Below are positions 25,085 through 36,342 of a stretch of DNA of 64,000 nt, one piece after another. Position 1 is the stretch's first letter; every line of letters starts with the position of its first letter. The translations under genes were made by a program, and so were the position numbers. The DNA lies in NCBI RefSeq assembly GCF_034190915.1, contig NW_026947501.1, positions 1,550,001 through 1,614,000 on the forward strand, given 5' to 3'. Source of the stretch: Cavia porcellus (lineage: Eukaryota; Chordata; Mammalia; Rodentia; Caviidae). The notes beneath the pieces are model-generated. The model saw only the letters and a list, made by a program, of their open reading frames with translations, was not told where the DNA came from and made no database searches.

Positions 25085-26110
25085 GTTATGATTAGGTTTA
25101 CGTTTAGGGTTAGGGTTAGGTTTAGGGTTAGTTTTAGGGTTAGCATTAGGTTTAGGTTTAGAGTTAAGGGTTTGGTGTTAGGGATGGGGTTAGTGTTAGG
25201 GTTTGGGTTACAGTTAGGGTTAGGGTTATGAATACGTTTAGGGTTAGGGTTAGGTTTAGCTTTAGGTTTACTGTTTTGGTTAGGGTTAATGTTACGATTA
25301 GTGTTATGGTTTACCTGTTAGGTTTAGGGTTTGGGTTAGGGTTCATGTTAGGGTTAATGTTAGTGTGAAGGTTAGTTTAAGGCTAGGGTTAGGATTAGGT
25401 TTAGAGTTTAGGGTTAGGGTTAGTGCTAGGGTTAGAGTTAGGATTAGGTTTAGTTTTAGGGTTAGGGTTAGGTTTAGGTTTAGAGGTTAGGGTTAGTGTT
25501 AGGATTAGCTTATGCTTAGGGTTAAGTTTAGGGTTAGGGTTAGGTTTAAGGATATGTTTAGGGTTAAGGTTAGGGTTAGTTTTAGGGTTAGGGTTACGGT
25601 TAGGGAATAGTGATAGGTATAGGTTTAGGATTCTTGTTAGTTTTAGGGTTAGATTTACACAAGGTTAGTGTTGGGGTTATGGTTCGTATTAGGGTTATGG
25701 TTAGGGTTAGGGTTAGGTTTAGGTTTTGGGGTTAGTGATTAGGGTTAGGGTTAGGGTTAGCGTTAGGGTTTGGGATCGGGTTAGGGTTAGGGTTAGGGTT
25801 AGGGTAAGACCAAGTTAGGGTTAGGGTTACATTAGCGTTAGGTTTATGGGTTAGGAGTTACGGATAGTTTCAGTGTTAGGCTTTGAGTTACTGTTAGGGA
25901 TAGCTTTACAATTTGGTTTAGGGTTAGGGTCAGGATTAGAGTTATGGTTATTTGTTAGGGGTTAGGGTTAGGGTTTGTGTTAGAGTTAGTGTTAGGGATA
26001 TGGTTATGATTAGGTTTAGGTTTAGGGTTAGGGTTAGGCTTAGGGATAGGTAAGGTTTAGGATTAGGCTTGGTGTTAGGGTTATTAGAGGAAGGGTTTGG
26101 GTTAGAGTTA
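25085..26110 (+). repeat. 1.0 kb segmental duplication, copy 1
   Basis: This is nearly identical to 38723-39740, in the same orientation, with an offset of about 13.63 kb. Shared rare words in order include GGGTTTGGTGTTAGG, GAATACGTTTAGGG, GGTTTACCTGTTAGG, GGAATAGTGATAGGTATAGG, ACACAAGG, AAGACCAAG, GTTACGGATAGTTTCAG and TTATTAGAGGAAGGG (26081 against 39714). Only scattered single-base differences are seen by eye, roughly 2% in sampled stretches, so this copy event is recent compared with the rest of the array. Confidence 0.85.
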
Positions 26111-26149
26111 GGGTTACGGTTAGTGTTATGGTTAGTGTTAGTGTTAGTG

Positions 26150-27224
26150 TTAGGATTAGGGTTAGTGTTTGGTTTAGGATTAGGATTCGGGTTGTGGTTA
26201 TGGTTAGAGTTAGGGTTAGGGTTAAGGGTTAGGTGTTAGGGATAGGGTTAGTGTTAGGCTTTGGGTTATGGTTACAGTTAGGGTTATGATTAGGTTTATG
26301 GTTAGTGTTAGGGTTATGGTTAAAGTTTAGTGTTATGGTTAGTGTTAGGTTTAGGGTTAAGGTTATGGTTAGGGTTAGGTTTAGTTATAGGATTAAGTTT
26401 AAGTTTTGGGTTAGTGTTGGTGTAGGGGTTAGGGCTAGGGGTTAGGGTTAGTGAGTAGCGTTAGGGTTAGTGTTAGGTTTATGTTTAGTGTTAGTATTAG
26501 GGCTAGAAGTTAGGGTTAGGGTTACGATTAGGTTTAGGGTTTGTGTTAGGGATAGGGTTAGGGATTTGGTATAGCGTTAGCATTAGGGTTAGGATTAGAG
26601 TTAGCGTTAGGCTTAGTGTGTTAGTGTTAGAGATAGGGTTCGGGTTAGGTTTAAGGTTATTGTTTGTGTTAGGTTTAGGTTTAGGGTAAGGGGTTAGTGT
26701 TTAAGGTTAGGGTTATTGTTAGGGATAGTGTTATTGTTAGGTTTAGGGTTAGGGTTAGTGTTATAATTAGAATTAGGATTAGTGTTAGCATTAGGGTTAG
26801 GCTTAGTTTTAGGGTTAGCATGAGGTTTAGGGTTAGGTTTAGTGTTTGAGTTAGGGTTACGGTTACAGTTAGTGTTAGGATTAGAGTTAGGGTTAGGGGT
26901 TAGGTATTAGGGATAGTGTTAGTGTATGCTTAGGGTTTGGGTTAGGGTTAGGATTAAGGTTAGGGCTAGGGTTAGTTTTAGTGTGAGATTTAGTTTTAGG
27001 GTTAGTGTTATGTTTAGGGTTTAGGGTTAGGATTTGGGTTAGGGTTAGGTTTAGGTTTAGAAGTTAAGTTTAGTGTTATTGTTAGGGTTAGGGTTAGGGT
27101 TAGAGTTAGGGTTACGGTTAGAGTTAGGTTTAGGCCAAGACGTAAGATTTAGGGTTAGGGTTAGGATTATGGTTAGTGTTAGGGTTAGGGTTAGGGTCAG
27201 TGTTAGGGTTAGTGTTAGGGTTAG
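26150..27224 (+). repeat. About 1.1 kb higher-order repeat, tandem copy 1
   Basis: This is followed head-to-tail by a second copy at 27225-28460 with an offset of 1076 bases (AGATAGGGTTC at 26631 and 27707). Shared landmarks are GTTTGGTTTAGG, GGGATTTGGTATAG, TTAGTGTGTTAGTGTTAGAG, GGTTATTGTTTGTG, TTAGAAGTTAAGTTTAG and a TAGGCCAA...TAAGATTTAG word. Identity is by eye in the low 90s percent, older than the 30-36 kb pair. Confidence 0.75.
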
Positions 27225-28460
27225 TGCTAGGATTAGGGTTAGTGTTTGGTTTAGGCTTAGAATTAGGGTTGTGATTATGGTTAGAGTTAGGGTTAGGTTT
27301 AGGTTTAGGGATAGGGTTAGTGTTAGGCTTTGGGTTGTGGTTACGGTTAGGGTTATGATTAGGTTTATGTTTAGTGTTAGGGTTATGGTTAGAGTTTAGT
27401 GTTATGGTTAGTGTTAGGTTTAGGGTTAAGGTTATCTTTAGGGTTAGGGTTAGTTATAGGTTTAAGTTTAAGTTTTGGGTTAGTGTTAGTGTTAGGGGTT
27501 AGGGTTAGGGGTTAGGGTTAGGATTAGTGTGTAGTGTTAGGGTTAGTGTTAGGTTTATGTTTAGTGTTAGAATTAGGGTTAGAAGTTAGGGTTAGGGTTA
27601 CGATTATGTTTTAGGTTTGTGTTTTGGATAGGGTTAGGGATTTGGTATAGGGTTAACATTAGGGTTAGGATTAGAGTTAGGGTTAGGGTTAGTGTGTTAG
27701 TGTTAGAGATAGGGTTCAGGTTAGGTTTAAGGTTATTGTTTGTGTTAGGTTTAGGTTTAGGGTAAGGGGTTAGTGTTTAAGGTTAGGGTTATGGTTAGGG
27801 ATAGTGTTATTGTTAGGTTTAGGGTTAGGTTTAGTGCTATAATTAGAATTAGGATTAGTGTTAGTGTTAGGCTTAGGCTTAGTTTTAGGGTTAGCATGAG
27901 GTTTAGGGTTAGGTTTAGTGTTTGAGTTAGGGTTACAGTTACAGTTAGTTTTAGGATTAGGGTTAGGGTTAGGGGTTAGGTGTTAGGGATAGTTTTAGTG
28001 TTTGCTTAGGTTTTGGGTTAGGTTTAGGATTAAGGTTAGGGTTAGGGTTAGGTTTGGTTTTAGTGTGAGAATTAGTTTTAGGTTTAGTGTTATGGTTAGT
28101 GTTTAGGGTTAGGGTTGGTTAGGGTTAGCTTTAGGTCTTAGGTTTAGGGTTAGGGTTAGTATTAGGGTTAGGGCTAGGGGTCAGGTTTAGGGTTAGGAAT
28201 TAGAGTTAGGGTTGGAGTTAGGGTTAGTGGTAGGGTTACGGCTAGGGTTGGTGTTAGGGTTAATGGTATATGTTAGGTTTAATGTTAGGGTTAAGGTTAG
28301 GGTTAAGGTTATGGTAAGTGAGGTTTAGGGTTAGGGTTAGTGTTAGGGTTAGGTTTAGGTTTAGAAGTTAAGTTTAGTGGTAGTGTTAGGGTTAGGGTTA
28401 GGGTTAGGGTTAGTGTTAGGTTTAGGCCAACACATAAGATTTAGTGTTAGGGTTAGGGTT
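27225..28460 (+). repeat. About 1.1-1.2 kb higher-order repeat, tandem copy 2
   Basis: This is the second copy of the unit at 26150-27224. Near its end, between about 28020 and 28360, it holds roughly 200 extra bases of hexamer not present in copy 1. It ends with the TAGGCCAACACATAAG word at about 28423 that pairs with TAGGCCAAGACGTAAG at about 27132. Confidence 0.72.
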
Positions 28461-29998
28461 AGGGTTAGGGTTAGGGATAGGGTAAGGGTTAGGGTTAGGA
28501 TTAGGGTTCAGTTTAGGTTAGTGTTGGGGTTAGCTTTAGGTTTAGTGTTAAGGTTAGGGTTAGTGTTAGGTTTAGGTTTAGGGTTAGGGGTTAGGAATTA
28601 GGGATAGGGTAAGGTTAGGGTTAAGTTTAGTGTTAGCGTTAGGTTTTAGGGTTAGTGTTAGCATTAGGGTTAGTGTTATGGTTTAGGGTTCGGGTTAGGG
28701 TTAGGTTACGGTTAGGTTTAGGTTAGGTTTAGTTTTAGGGGTTAGGTGTTAGGGATAGTGTTAGTGTAGGCTTTGGGTTAGGGTTAGTTTTAGGGTTACT
28801 GTTCGGATTAGGGTTAGGCTTAGGTTAGCGTTAGGTTTAGGGGCTAGGTGTTAGGGATCGTGTTAGCGTTAGGCTTTAGGTTACTTCTAGGGTTAGGGTT
28901 ATGATTGGGTTTAGGGTTAGGGCTAAGGCTAAAGTTATGGTTTGGTGATAGGGGTTAGGGTTATGGTTTTGGTTAGGGTTTGGGTTAGCGTTAGGGTTAG
29001 AGTTAGGGTTAGGCTTAGATTTAGGTTTAGGGTTATTGTTAGGTTTGTGGTTAGTGTTAGGGTTAGGCTTAGGTTTAGGTTTAGAGTTAGCGTTAGGGTT
29101 AGGATAAGGATTAGTGTTTGGGTTAGGTTTAGGGTTAGGGTTAGGTGTTAGGGATAGGGTTAGGCTTAGGCTTCGGGTTATTGTTATGGTTAGAGTTAGG
29201 GTTTGTTTTAGGGTTAGGTTTAGGGATAGTTTAGGGTTAGTGTTAGGTTTAGGGTTACTTTAGGGTTAGGGTTAGGTTTAGGGTTAGGGTTAGTGTTTCA
29301 TTTAGGGCTACGTATAAGGTTAGTGTTAGGGATAGTTTTAGGGTTAGGGTTTGCGTTAGGTTTAGGGTTAGTGTTAGGTTTAGGGTTAGGGTTAGGGTTA
29401 GAGTTAAGGTTAGGTTTTGGGTTAGTTTTATGTTGAATCTTAGCTTTAGGGTTATTGTAGGGGTTAGGCTTAGGGTTAGGGTTTGGATTAGGGTTAGGTT
29501 TAGGTTTAAAGGTTAAGGATACGGTTTGAGTTAGGTTTAGCATTAGGGTTTAGGTTTAGGGTTAGTGTTAGTGTTAGGGGATAGGGCTAGAGTTAGTGTT
29601 AGGGTTAGTGTTAAGGTTTGTGTTAGGGATATGGTTAGTGTTAGGGTTAGGTTAATTTTTATGTTTAGGGTTGTGGTTAGGCTTAGAAGTTAGGTTTAGT
29701 TCAGTGTTAGTGTTAGTGTTAGGGTTAGGGTTAGGGTTAGGGTTATGGTTAGGGTTAGGGTTAGAGCACGGGACAGGCTTAGTGTAAGGGTTAGGGTAAG
29801 ACAAAGTTAGGGTTGAAGTTAGGGTTAGGGTTAGATTTATCTTAAGGGTTAGGGTTAGGGTTAGAGTTTGGGTTATTGGTTAGGTTTAGCTTTAGATTTA
29901 GGGTTTGTGTTAGGGTTAGGGTTTTATGGTTAGTGATAGGGTTTGGGGTTAGTGTTTGGTTTAGGCTTAGGGTTAATGTTATGGTTAGGGTTAGAGTT

Positions 29999-32455
29999 AG
30001 GGTTAGGGTTAGGGGTTAGGTGTTTGGGATAGGGTTAGTGTTAGACTTTGGGTTACAGTTAGGGTTAGTGTTATGATTAGGTTTAGTTTTAGGGTTAGGG
30101 TTACAGTTAGAGTTTATTGTTAGGGATAGGGTTAAAGTTATGGATATGCTTAATGTTAGTTACAGCTTTAGCGTTAAGTTTTGGGTTAGGGTTTGTTTTA
30201 GGTGGTAGGGTTAGATGTTAGGGTTAGGGTTAGTGTGTAGCATTAGGGTTAGTGTTAGGTTTATGTTTAGTTTTAGGGTTAGGGTTAGAAGTTAGGGTGA
30301 GGTTTACGATTAGATTTAGGGTTAGTGTTAGGGATAGGGTTAGGAATTTGCTATACGGTTATGTTTAGGTTTAGGGTTAGGATTAGTTTTAGGGTTAGGG
30401 TTAGAGTGTTAGAGTTAGTGTTAGGGTTACGTTTAGGGTTAGGGTTTGGGTTAGGTTTAGTGGTTAGGTTTTAGGTGTTAGGTGAGGATTAGGCCTAGTG
30501 TTATGGTTACGTTTAGGGTTAGGTTTAGCGTTTTAATTAGATTTAGGATTAAGGTTACGTTAGGTTTAGGCTTAGGGTTAGGGTTAGCGTGAAGTTTAGG
30601 ATTAGCTTTAGAGTTAGGGTTAGTGCTAGGTTTAGGGTTATGGTTAGAGGTTAGGTGTTAGGGATATGGATAGTGTTATGTTTAGGATTTGGGTTAGGGT
30701 TAGTGTTAAGGTTGGGTTAGGGTTAGTTTTAAGTGAGGTTTAGGTTTTTGGTTAGTGTTAGGTTTACGATTAAGGTTACGGTTGGTTTAGGGTTAGGGTT
30801 AGGGTTAGAAGTTGGGTTTAGTGTTCGTGTTAGGGTTAGGCTTAGGGTTACTGTTAGCGTTAGTGTTAGGTTTAGGTTTAGGGTTAGGGTTAGAAGTTAG
30901 GTTTAATGTTAGTGTTAGGGTTAGGATTAGGGTTAGTTTTATGGTTATGGGTAGGGTTAGGGTTAGAGTTAGAGGTTAGCTTTAGGGTCAGGGTTAGGTA
31001 TAGGGTTCAGTTAGGGAAAGGGTAAGTTTTAGGTTTAGGGTTAAGTTTAGGGTTATTGGTAGGGTTAAGGTTAGGGTTTGGGTTAGCGTTAGGTGTAGGT
31101 TTAGGGTTAGGATTAGTGTTATGTTTAGGTTTATGGTTAGGAGTAAGGATTTAGGGATAGGGTTATGGTTAGCTTTATGGTTAAGGTTATTGTTAGGGTT
31201 AGTTTTAGAACTGGGATTAGGATTAGGGTTAGGGTTAGGATTTAGGGTTACTGTTAGCTTTAGGGTTAGGGTTATGGTAGGGTTATGGTTAGGGTTAGGT
31301 TAGGGTTAGGTTTAGGGTTAGGATTAGGGTTAGCATTTAGTTCAGGGTTAGGTTAAGGGGTATGGTTACGATTAGGTTTAGGGTTAGGGTTAGGGTTAGT
31401 GTTAGGGATAGGGTAAGGTTTAGGATAATGGTTAGGATTAGTGTTAGGGGAAGGGTTAGGTTTAGGGTTAGGGTTAGTTTTAGGGTTAGGTTTAGGGTTA
31501 GGTTTACGGTTAAAGATAGGGTAAGGTTTAGATTTAGTGTTAGGGTTAGGGTTAGAGTTAGTGTTAAGGTTAGGTTAAGGTTAGGGTTAAGGTTAGGGAT
31601 AGGGTTAGGGTTAGGGTTGGGGTTAGCATTAGGTTTTCATTTATGGTTAGGTTTAGTGTTAGGTTTAGGGTTTAGGGTTAGGGGTTAGGAGTTAGGGATA
31701 GCGTTAGGGTTAGGGTTATGCTTAGGGCTAGGGTTAGGGTTAAGGTTAGTGTTAGGGTAAGTTTTAGTTTTAGGGTTAAGATTAAGGTTAGTGTTAGGCT
31801 TTATGGTTATGGTTAGCTTTAGTGTTAGTGTTACGGTTAGTTTTAAAGTTAGAGTTAGGTTAGGATTAGATTTGGAGTGAGGTGTTAGGCATAGGGTTGG
31901 GTTTAGGCTTTGAATTAGGGTTATTGTTAGGGTTATGGTTAGGTTTAGCTTTAGGATTAGGAATGGAGTTAGTCTAGCATTAGGTTTAGGGGCTAGTTGT
32001 TAGGGATAGGGTTACTGTTAGGCTTTGGGTTACTGCTAGGTTTTCGTTTACAATTCGGTTTAGGATTAGGTTTATGGTTATGGTTATGGTTTTGGGTTAG
32101 GGTTTAGGGTTAGGTTTAGGTTAGGGTTAGGGTTAGGTTTAGGGTTAGGGTTAGTTTAAGGTTAGGGTTAGGTTTAGGATAAAAGTTAGGTTATGTTTAG
32201 CGTTACAGATAAGGTTAGTGTTAGTGTTAGTGTTAGTGTTAGTGTTAGTGTTAGTGTTAGTATTAGTGTTAGGTTAAGGTTTAGGGTTAGGGTTCGGGAT
32301 AGGGTTAGGGTTAGGGTTAGGGTTAGGGGTTAGGATTTAGGGTTGGGGTCAGGGTTAGGGTTAGTGTTACAGTTAGCTTTAGGGTTAGTTTTAGCGTTAT
32401 AATTAGATTTAGGGTTAAGGTTAGCGTTAGGGTTAGGCTTACGGTTAGGGTTAGT
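29999..32455 (+). repeat. 2.4 kb segmental duplication, copy 1
   Basis: This matches 33905-36342 almost base for base, with an offset of about 3.91 kb at the start and 3.89 kb at the end. Shared rare words include GGTGTTTGGGATAGG, GGATATGCTTAA, GTTACAGCTTTAGCG, GGTGAGGATTAGGCC, GTTTTAATTAGATTTAGG, GTTTTAGAACTGGG, CGTTATAATTAGATTT and a pure TTAGTG run. Over the first 360 bases only about four substitutions are seen. Copy 1 has a few hexamer-sized insertions relative to copy 2, for example near 31490 and 31590. Similarity falls off sharply after about 32455. Confidence 0.9.
32215..32274 (+). repeat. Homogeneous TTAGTG variant run
   Basis: Eight consecutive TTAGTG units are followed by one TTAGTA and one more TTAGTG. 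This is the longest run of a single non-TTAGGG variant noticed in the window. It lies inside the 2.4 kb duplication and is repeated at 36102-36160. Confidence 0.85.
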
Positions 32456-33904
32456 GTTATGTTTAGGGTAAGTTGAGGGGTTAGGTGTTAGGGATAGGCT
32501 TAGTGTTATGTTTAGGATTTGTGTTAGCGTTCGGGTTAAGGTTAGGGTTAGTGTTAGTTTTAGGGTGAGGTTTACATTTAGGGTTAGTGTTAGGGTTAGG
32601 GTTAGGGATAGGTTAAGAAGTTAGGTTTAGGTTTAGGGTAGGTTTAAGTTTAGGGTTAGGGTTATTATTAGGGTTAGGGTTAGGGTTAGGGGTTAGGAGT
32701 AAGGGATAAGGTTAGGGTTACGGTTACTATTAGTTTTAGGGTTAGGGTTAGGATTAGGATTATGGTTATGGTTGAGGGTTAGATTTAGCTTTAGGGTTAT
32801 GGTTAGGGTTATGGTTAGGGTTAGTGATAGGGTTAGGTTAGGGTTAGGTTCAGGGGTTAGCTGTTAGCGATAAGGTTAGAGTTAGGCTGCAGGTTAGCGT
32901 TAGTGTTATGTTTAGGGTTAGGGTTAGTGTTATGGGTAGGTTAGCGTTAGGTTTAGGGATTAGGTGTTAGGGATAAGGTTAGGTTTAGGCTTCGGTTACT
33001 GTTAGGTTTAGGCTTACATTTGGGTTTAGGGTTAGGTTTAGGGTTAAAGTTACGGTTTGGGGTTAGGGTTAGGGTTAGGTTTAGGTTTAGGTTTAGGGTT
33101 GGAGTTAGGGTTATGATTCCGTTTAAGATTAGGGATAGTGTTAGTGTTTGGGTTAGCGTTAGGGTTAGGATTAGATTTAATCTTAGGGTTATGGTTAGGT
33201 TTAGGGTTAGGGTTAGTGCTTAGGTGTTAGGGATAATGTTAGTGTTACACTTTGTATTATGGTTAGGGTTAGTGTTATGATTAGGTTTAGGCTTAGGTTT
33301 AGGGTTATCATTTGAGATTAGTGTTAAGGTTAGTATTAGTGTTAGGTTTAATATTATGGAAAGGGTTAGGGTTAGTTATAGGGTTAGGGTTAAGTTTGGG
33401 GTTAGGGTTAGTGTTAGGTGTTAGGGATAGGGGTTAAACTTAGGGTTAGTGTGTATGGTTAGATTTAGTGTTAAGTTTATTTTTAGTGTTAGGGTTAGGG
33501 TTACAAGTTAGGGTTAGGGTTACGATTAATTTTAGGTTTAGAGATTGGGATAGGATTTGGGATTTGGTATAGGGTTAGTGTTAGGATTAGGGTTACGATT
33601 TGAGTTAGGGTTAGGGTTACAGTGTTAATGTTAGAGTTAGGGTTACAATAAGTTTTAGGGTTACGTTTTGGGTTAGGTTTAGTGTTAGGCTTACGGGTTA
33701 TTATTTAGGGTTAAGGTTAGGGTTAGGATTAGTGTTAGTGTGAGGTTTAGTGTTATGTTTAGGGTTAGGGTTAGGGTTAGCATTATAATTATATATAGTA
33801 TTAGGGTTATGGTTAGGGTTAGGCTTAGGTTTAGTGTTAGTGTGAGGTTTAGGGTTATGTTTAGGGTGAGGTTTAGGGTTACGGTTAGGGTTAGTGTTAG
33901 GTTT

Positions 33905-36342
33905 AGGGTTAGGGTTAGGGGTTAGGTGTTTGGGATAGGGTTAGTGTTAGACTTTGGGTTACAGTTAGGGATAGTGTTATGATTAGGTTTAGTTTTAGGG
34001 TTAGGGTTACAGTTAGAGTTTATTGTTAGGGATAGGGTTAAAGTTATGGATATGCTTAAGGTTAGTTACAGCTTTAGCGTTAAGTTTTGGGTTAGGGTTT
34101 GTTTTAGGTGGTAGGGTTAGGTGTTAGGGTTAGGGTTAGTGTGTAGCATTAGGGTTAGTGTTAGGTTTATGTTTAGTTTTAGGGTTAGGGTTAGAAGTTA
34201 GGGTGAGGTTTACGATTAGATTTAGGGTTAGTGTTAGGGATAGGGTTAGGAATTTGCTATAGGGTTATGTTTAGGTTTAGGGTTAGGATTAGTTTTAGGG
34301 TTAGGGTTAGAGTGTTAGAGTTAGTGTTAGGCTTACGTTTAGGGTTAGGGTTTGGGTTAGGTTTAGTGGTTAGGTTTTAGGTGTTAGGTGAGGATTAGGC
34401 CTAGTGTTATTGTTACGTTTAGGGTTAGGTTTAGCGTTTTAATTAGATTTAGGATTAAGGTTACGTTAGGTTTAGGCTTAGGGTTAGGGTTAGCGTGAAG
34501 TTTAGGATTAGCTTTAGAGTTAGGGTTAGTGCTAGGTTTAGGGTTACGGTTAGAGGTTAGGTGTTAGGGATATGGATAGTGTTATGTTTAGGATTTGGGT
34601 TAGGGTTAGTGTTAAGGTTGGGTTAGGGTTAGTTTTAAGTGAGGTTTAGGTTTTTGGTTAGTGTTAGGTTTACGGTTAAGGTTACGGTTGGTTTAGGGTT
34701 AGGGTTAGGGTTAGAAGTTGGGTTTAGTGTTCGTGTTAGGGTTAGGCTTAGGGTTACTGTTAGCGTTAGTGTTAGGTTTAGGTTTAGGGTTAGGGTTAGA
34801 AGTTAGGTTTAATGTTAGTGTTAGGGTTAGGATTAGGGTTAGTTTTATGGTTATGGGTAGGGTTAGGGTTAGAGTTAGAGGTTAGCTTTAGGGTCAGGGT
34901 TAGGTATAGGGTTCGGTTAGGGAAAGGGTAAGTTTTAGGTTTAGGGTTAAGTTTAGGGTTATTGGTAGGGTTAGGGTTAGTGTTTGGGTTAGCGTTAGGT
35001 GTAGGTTTAGGGTTAGGGTTAGTGTTATGTTTAGGTTTATGGTTAGGAGTAAGGATTTAGGGATAGGGTTATGGTTAGCTTTATGGTTAAGGTTATTGTT
35101 AGGGTTAGTTTTAGAACTGGGATTAGGATTAGGGTTAGGGTTAGGATTTAGGGTTACTGTTAGCTTTAGGGTTAGGGTTATGGTAGGGTTAGGTTAGGGT
35201 TAGGTTTAGGGTTAGGATTAGGGTTAGCATTTAGTTCAGGGTTAGGTTAAGGGGTATGGTTACGATTAGGTTTAGGGTTAGGGTTAGTGTTAGGGATAGG
35301 GTAAGGTTTAGGATAATGGTTAGGATTAGTGTTAGGGGAAGGGTTAGGTTTAGGGTTAGGGTTAGTTTTAGGGTTAGGTTTACGGTTAAAGATAGGGTAA
35401 GGTTTAGATTTAGTGTTAGGGTTAGGGTTAGAGTTAGTGTTAAGGTTAGGTTAAGGTTAGGGTTAAGGTTAGGGTTAGGGTTAGGGTTGGGGTTAGCATT
35501 AGGTTTTCATTTATGGTTAGGTTTAGTGTTAGGTTTAGGGTTAGGGTTAGGGGTTAGGAGTTAGGGATAGCGTTAGGGTTAGGGTTATGCTTAGGGCTAG
35601 GGTTAGGGTTAAGGTTAGTGTTAGGGTAAGTTTTAGTTTTAGGGTTAAGATTAAGGTTAGTGTTAGGCTTTATGGTTATGGTTAGCTTTAGTGTTAGTGT
35701 TACGGTTAGTTTTAAAATTAGAGTTAGGTTACGATTAGATTTGGAGTGAGGTGTTAGGCATAGGGTTGGGTTTAGGCTTTGAATTAGGGTTATTGTTAGG
35801 GTTATGGTTAGGTTTAGCTTTAGGATTAGGAATGGGGTTAGTCTAGCATTAGGTTTAGGGGCTAGTTGTTAGGGATAGTGTTACTGTTAGGCTTTGGGTT
35901 ACTGCTAGGTTTTTGTTTACAATTCGGTTTAGGATTAGGTTTATGGTTATGGTTATGGTTTTGGGTTAGGGTTTAGGGTTAGGTTTAGGTTAGGGTTAGG
36001 GTTAGGGTTAGGGTTAGGGTTAGGGTTAGTTTAAGGTTAGGGTTAGGTTTAGGATAAAATTTAGGTTACGTTTAGTGTTACAGATAAGGTTAGTGTTAGG
36101 GTTAGTGTTAGTGTTAGTGTTAGTGTTAGTGTTAGTGTTAGTGTTAGTATTAGTGTTAGGTTAAGGTTTAGGGTTAGGGTTCGGGATAGGGTTAGGGTTA
36201 GGGTTAGGGTTAGGGGTTAGGATTTAGGGTTGGGGTCAGGGTTAGGGTTAGTGTTACAGTTAGCTTTAGGGTTAGTTTTAGCGTTATAATTAGATTTAGG
36301 GTTAAGGTTAGCGTTAGGGTTAGGCTTACGGTTAGGGTTAGT
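33905..36342 (+). repeat. 2.4 kb segmental duplication, copy 2
   Basis: This is the near-identical partner of 29999-32455, separated from it by about 1.45 kb of unrelated-phase satellite (32456-33904). It lacks a few hexamer units found in copy 1. It ends where the CTTACGGTTAGGG word (about 36326) gives way to different sequence. Confidence 0.9.
36102..36160 (+). repeat. Homogeneous TTAGTG variant run, duplicate
   Basis: This is the counterpart of the run at 32215-32274 in the second duplication copy: about eight uninterrupted TTAGTG units, then TTAGTA, then TTAGTG. The copy differs by having a TTAGGG unit just before the run. Confidence 0.85.
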
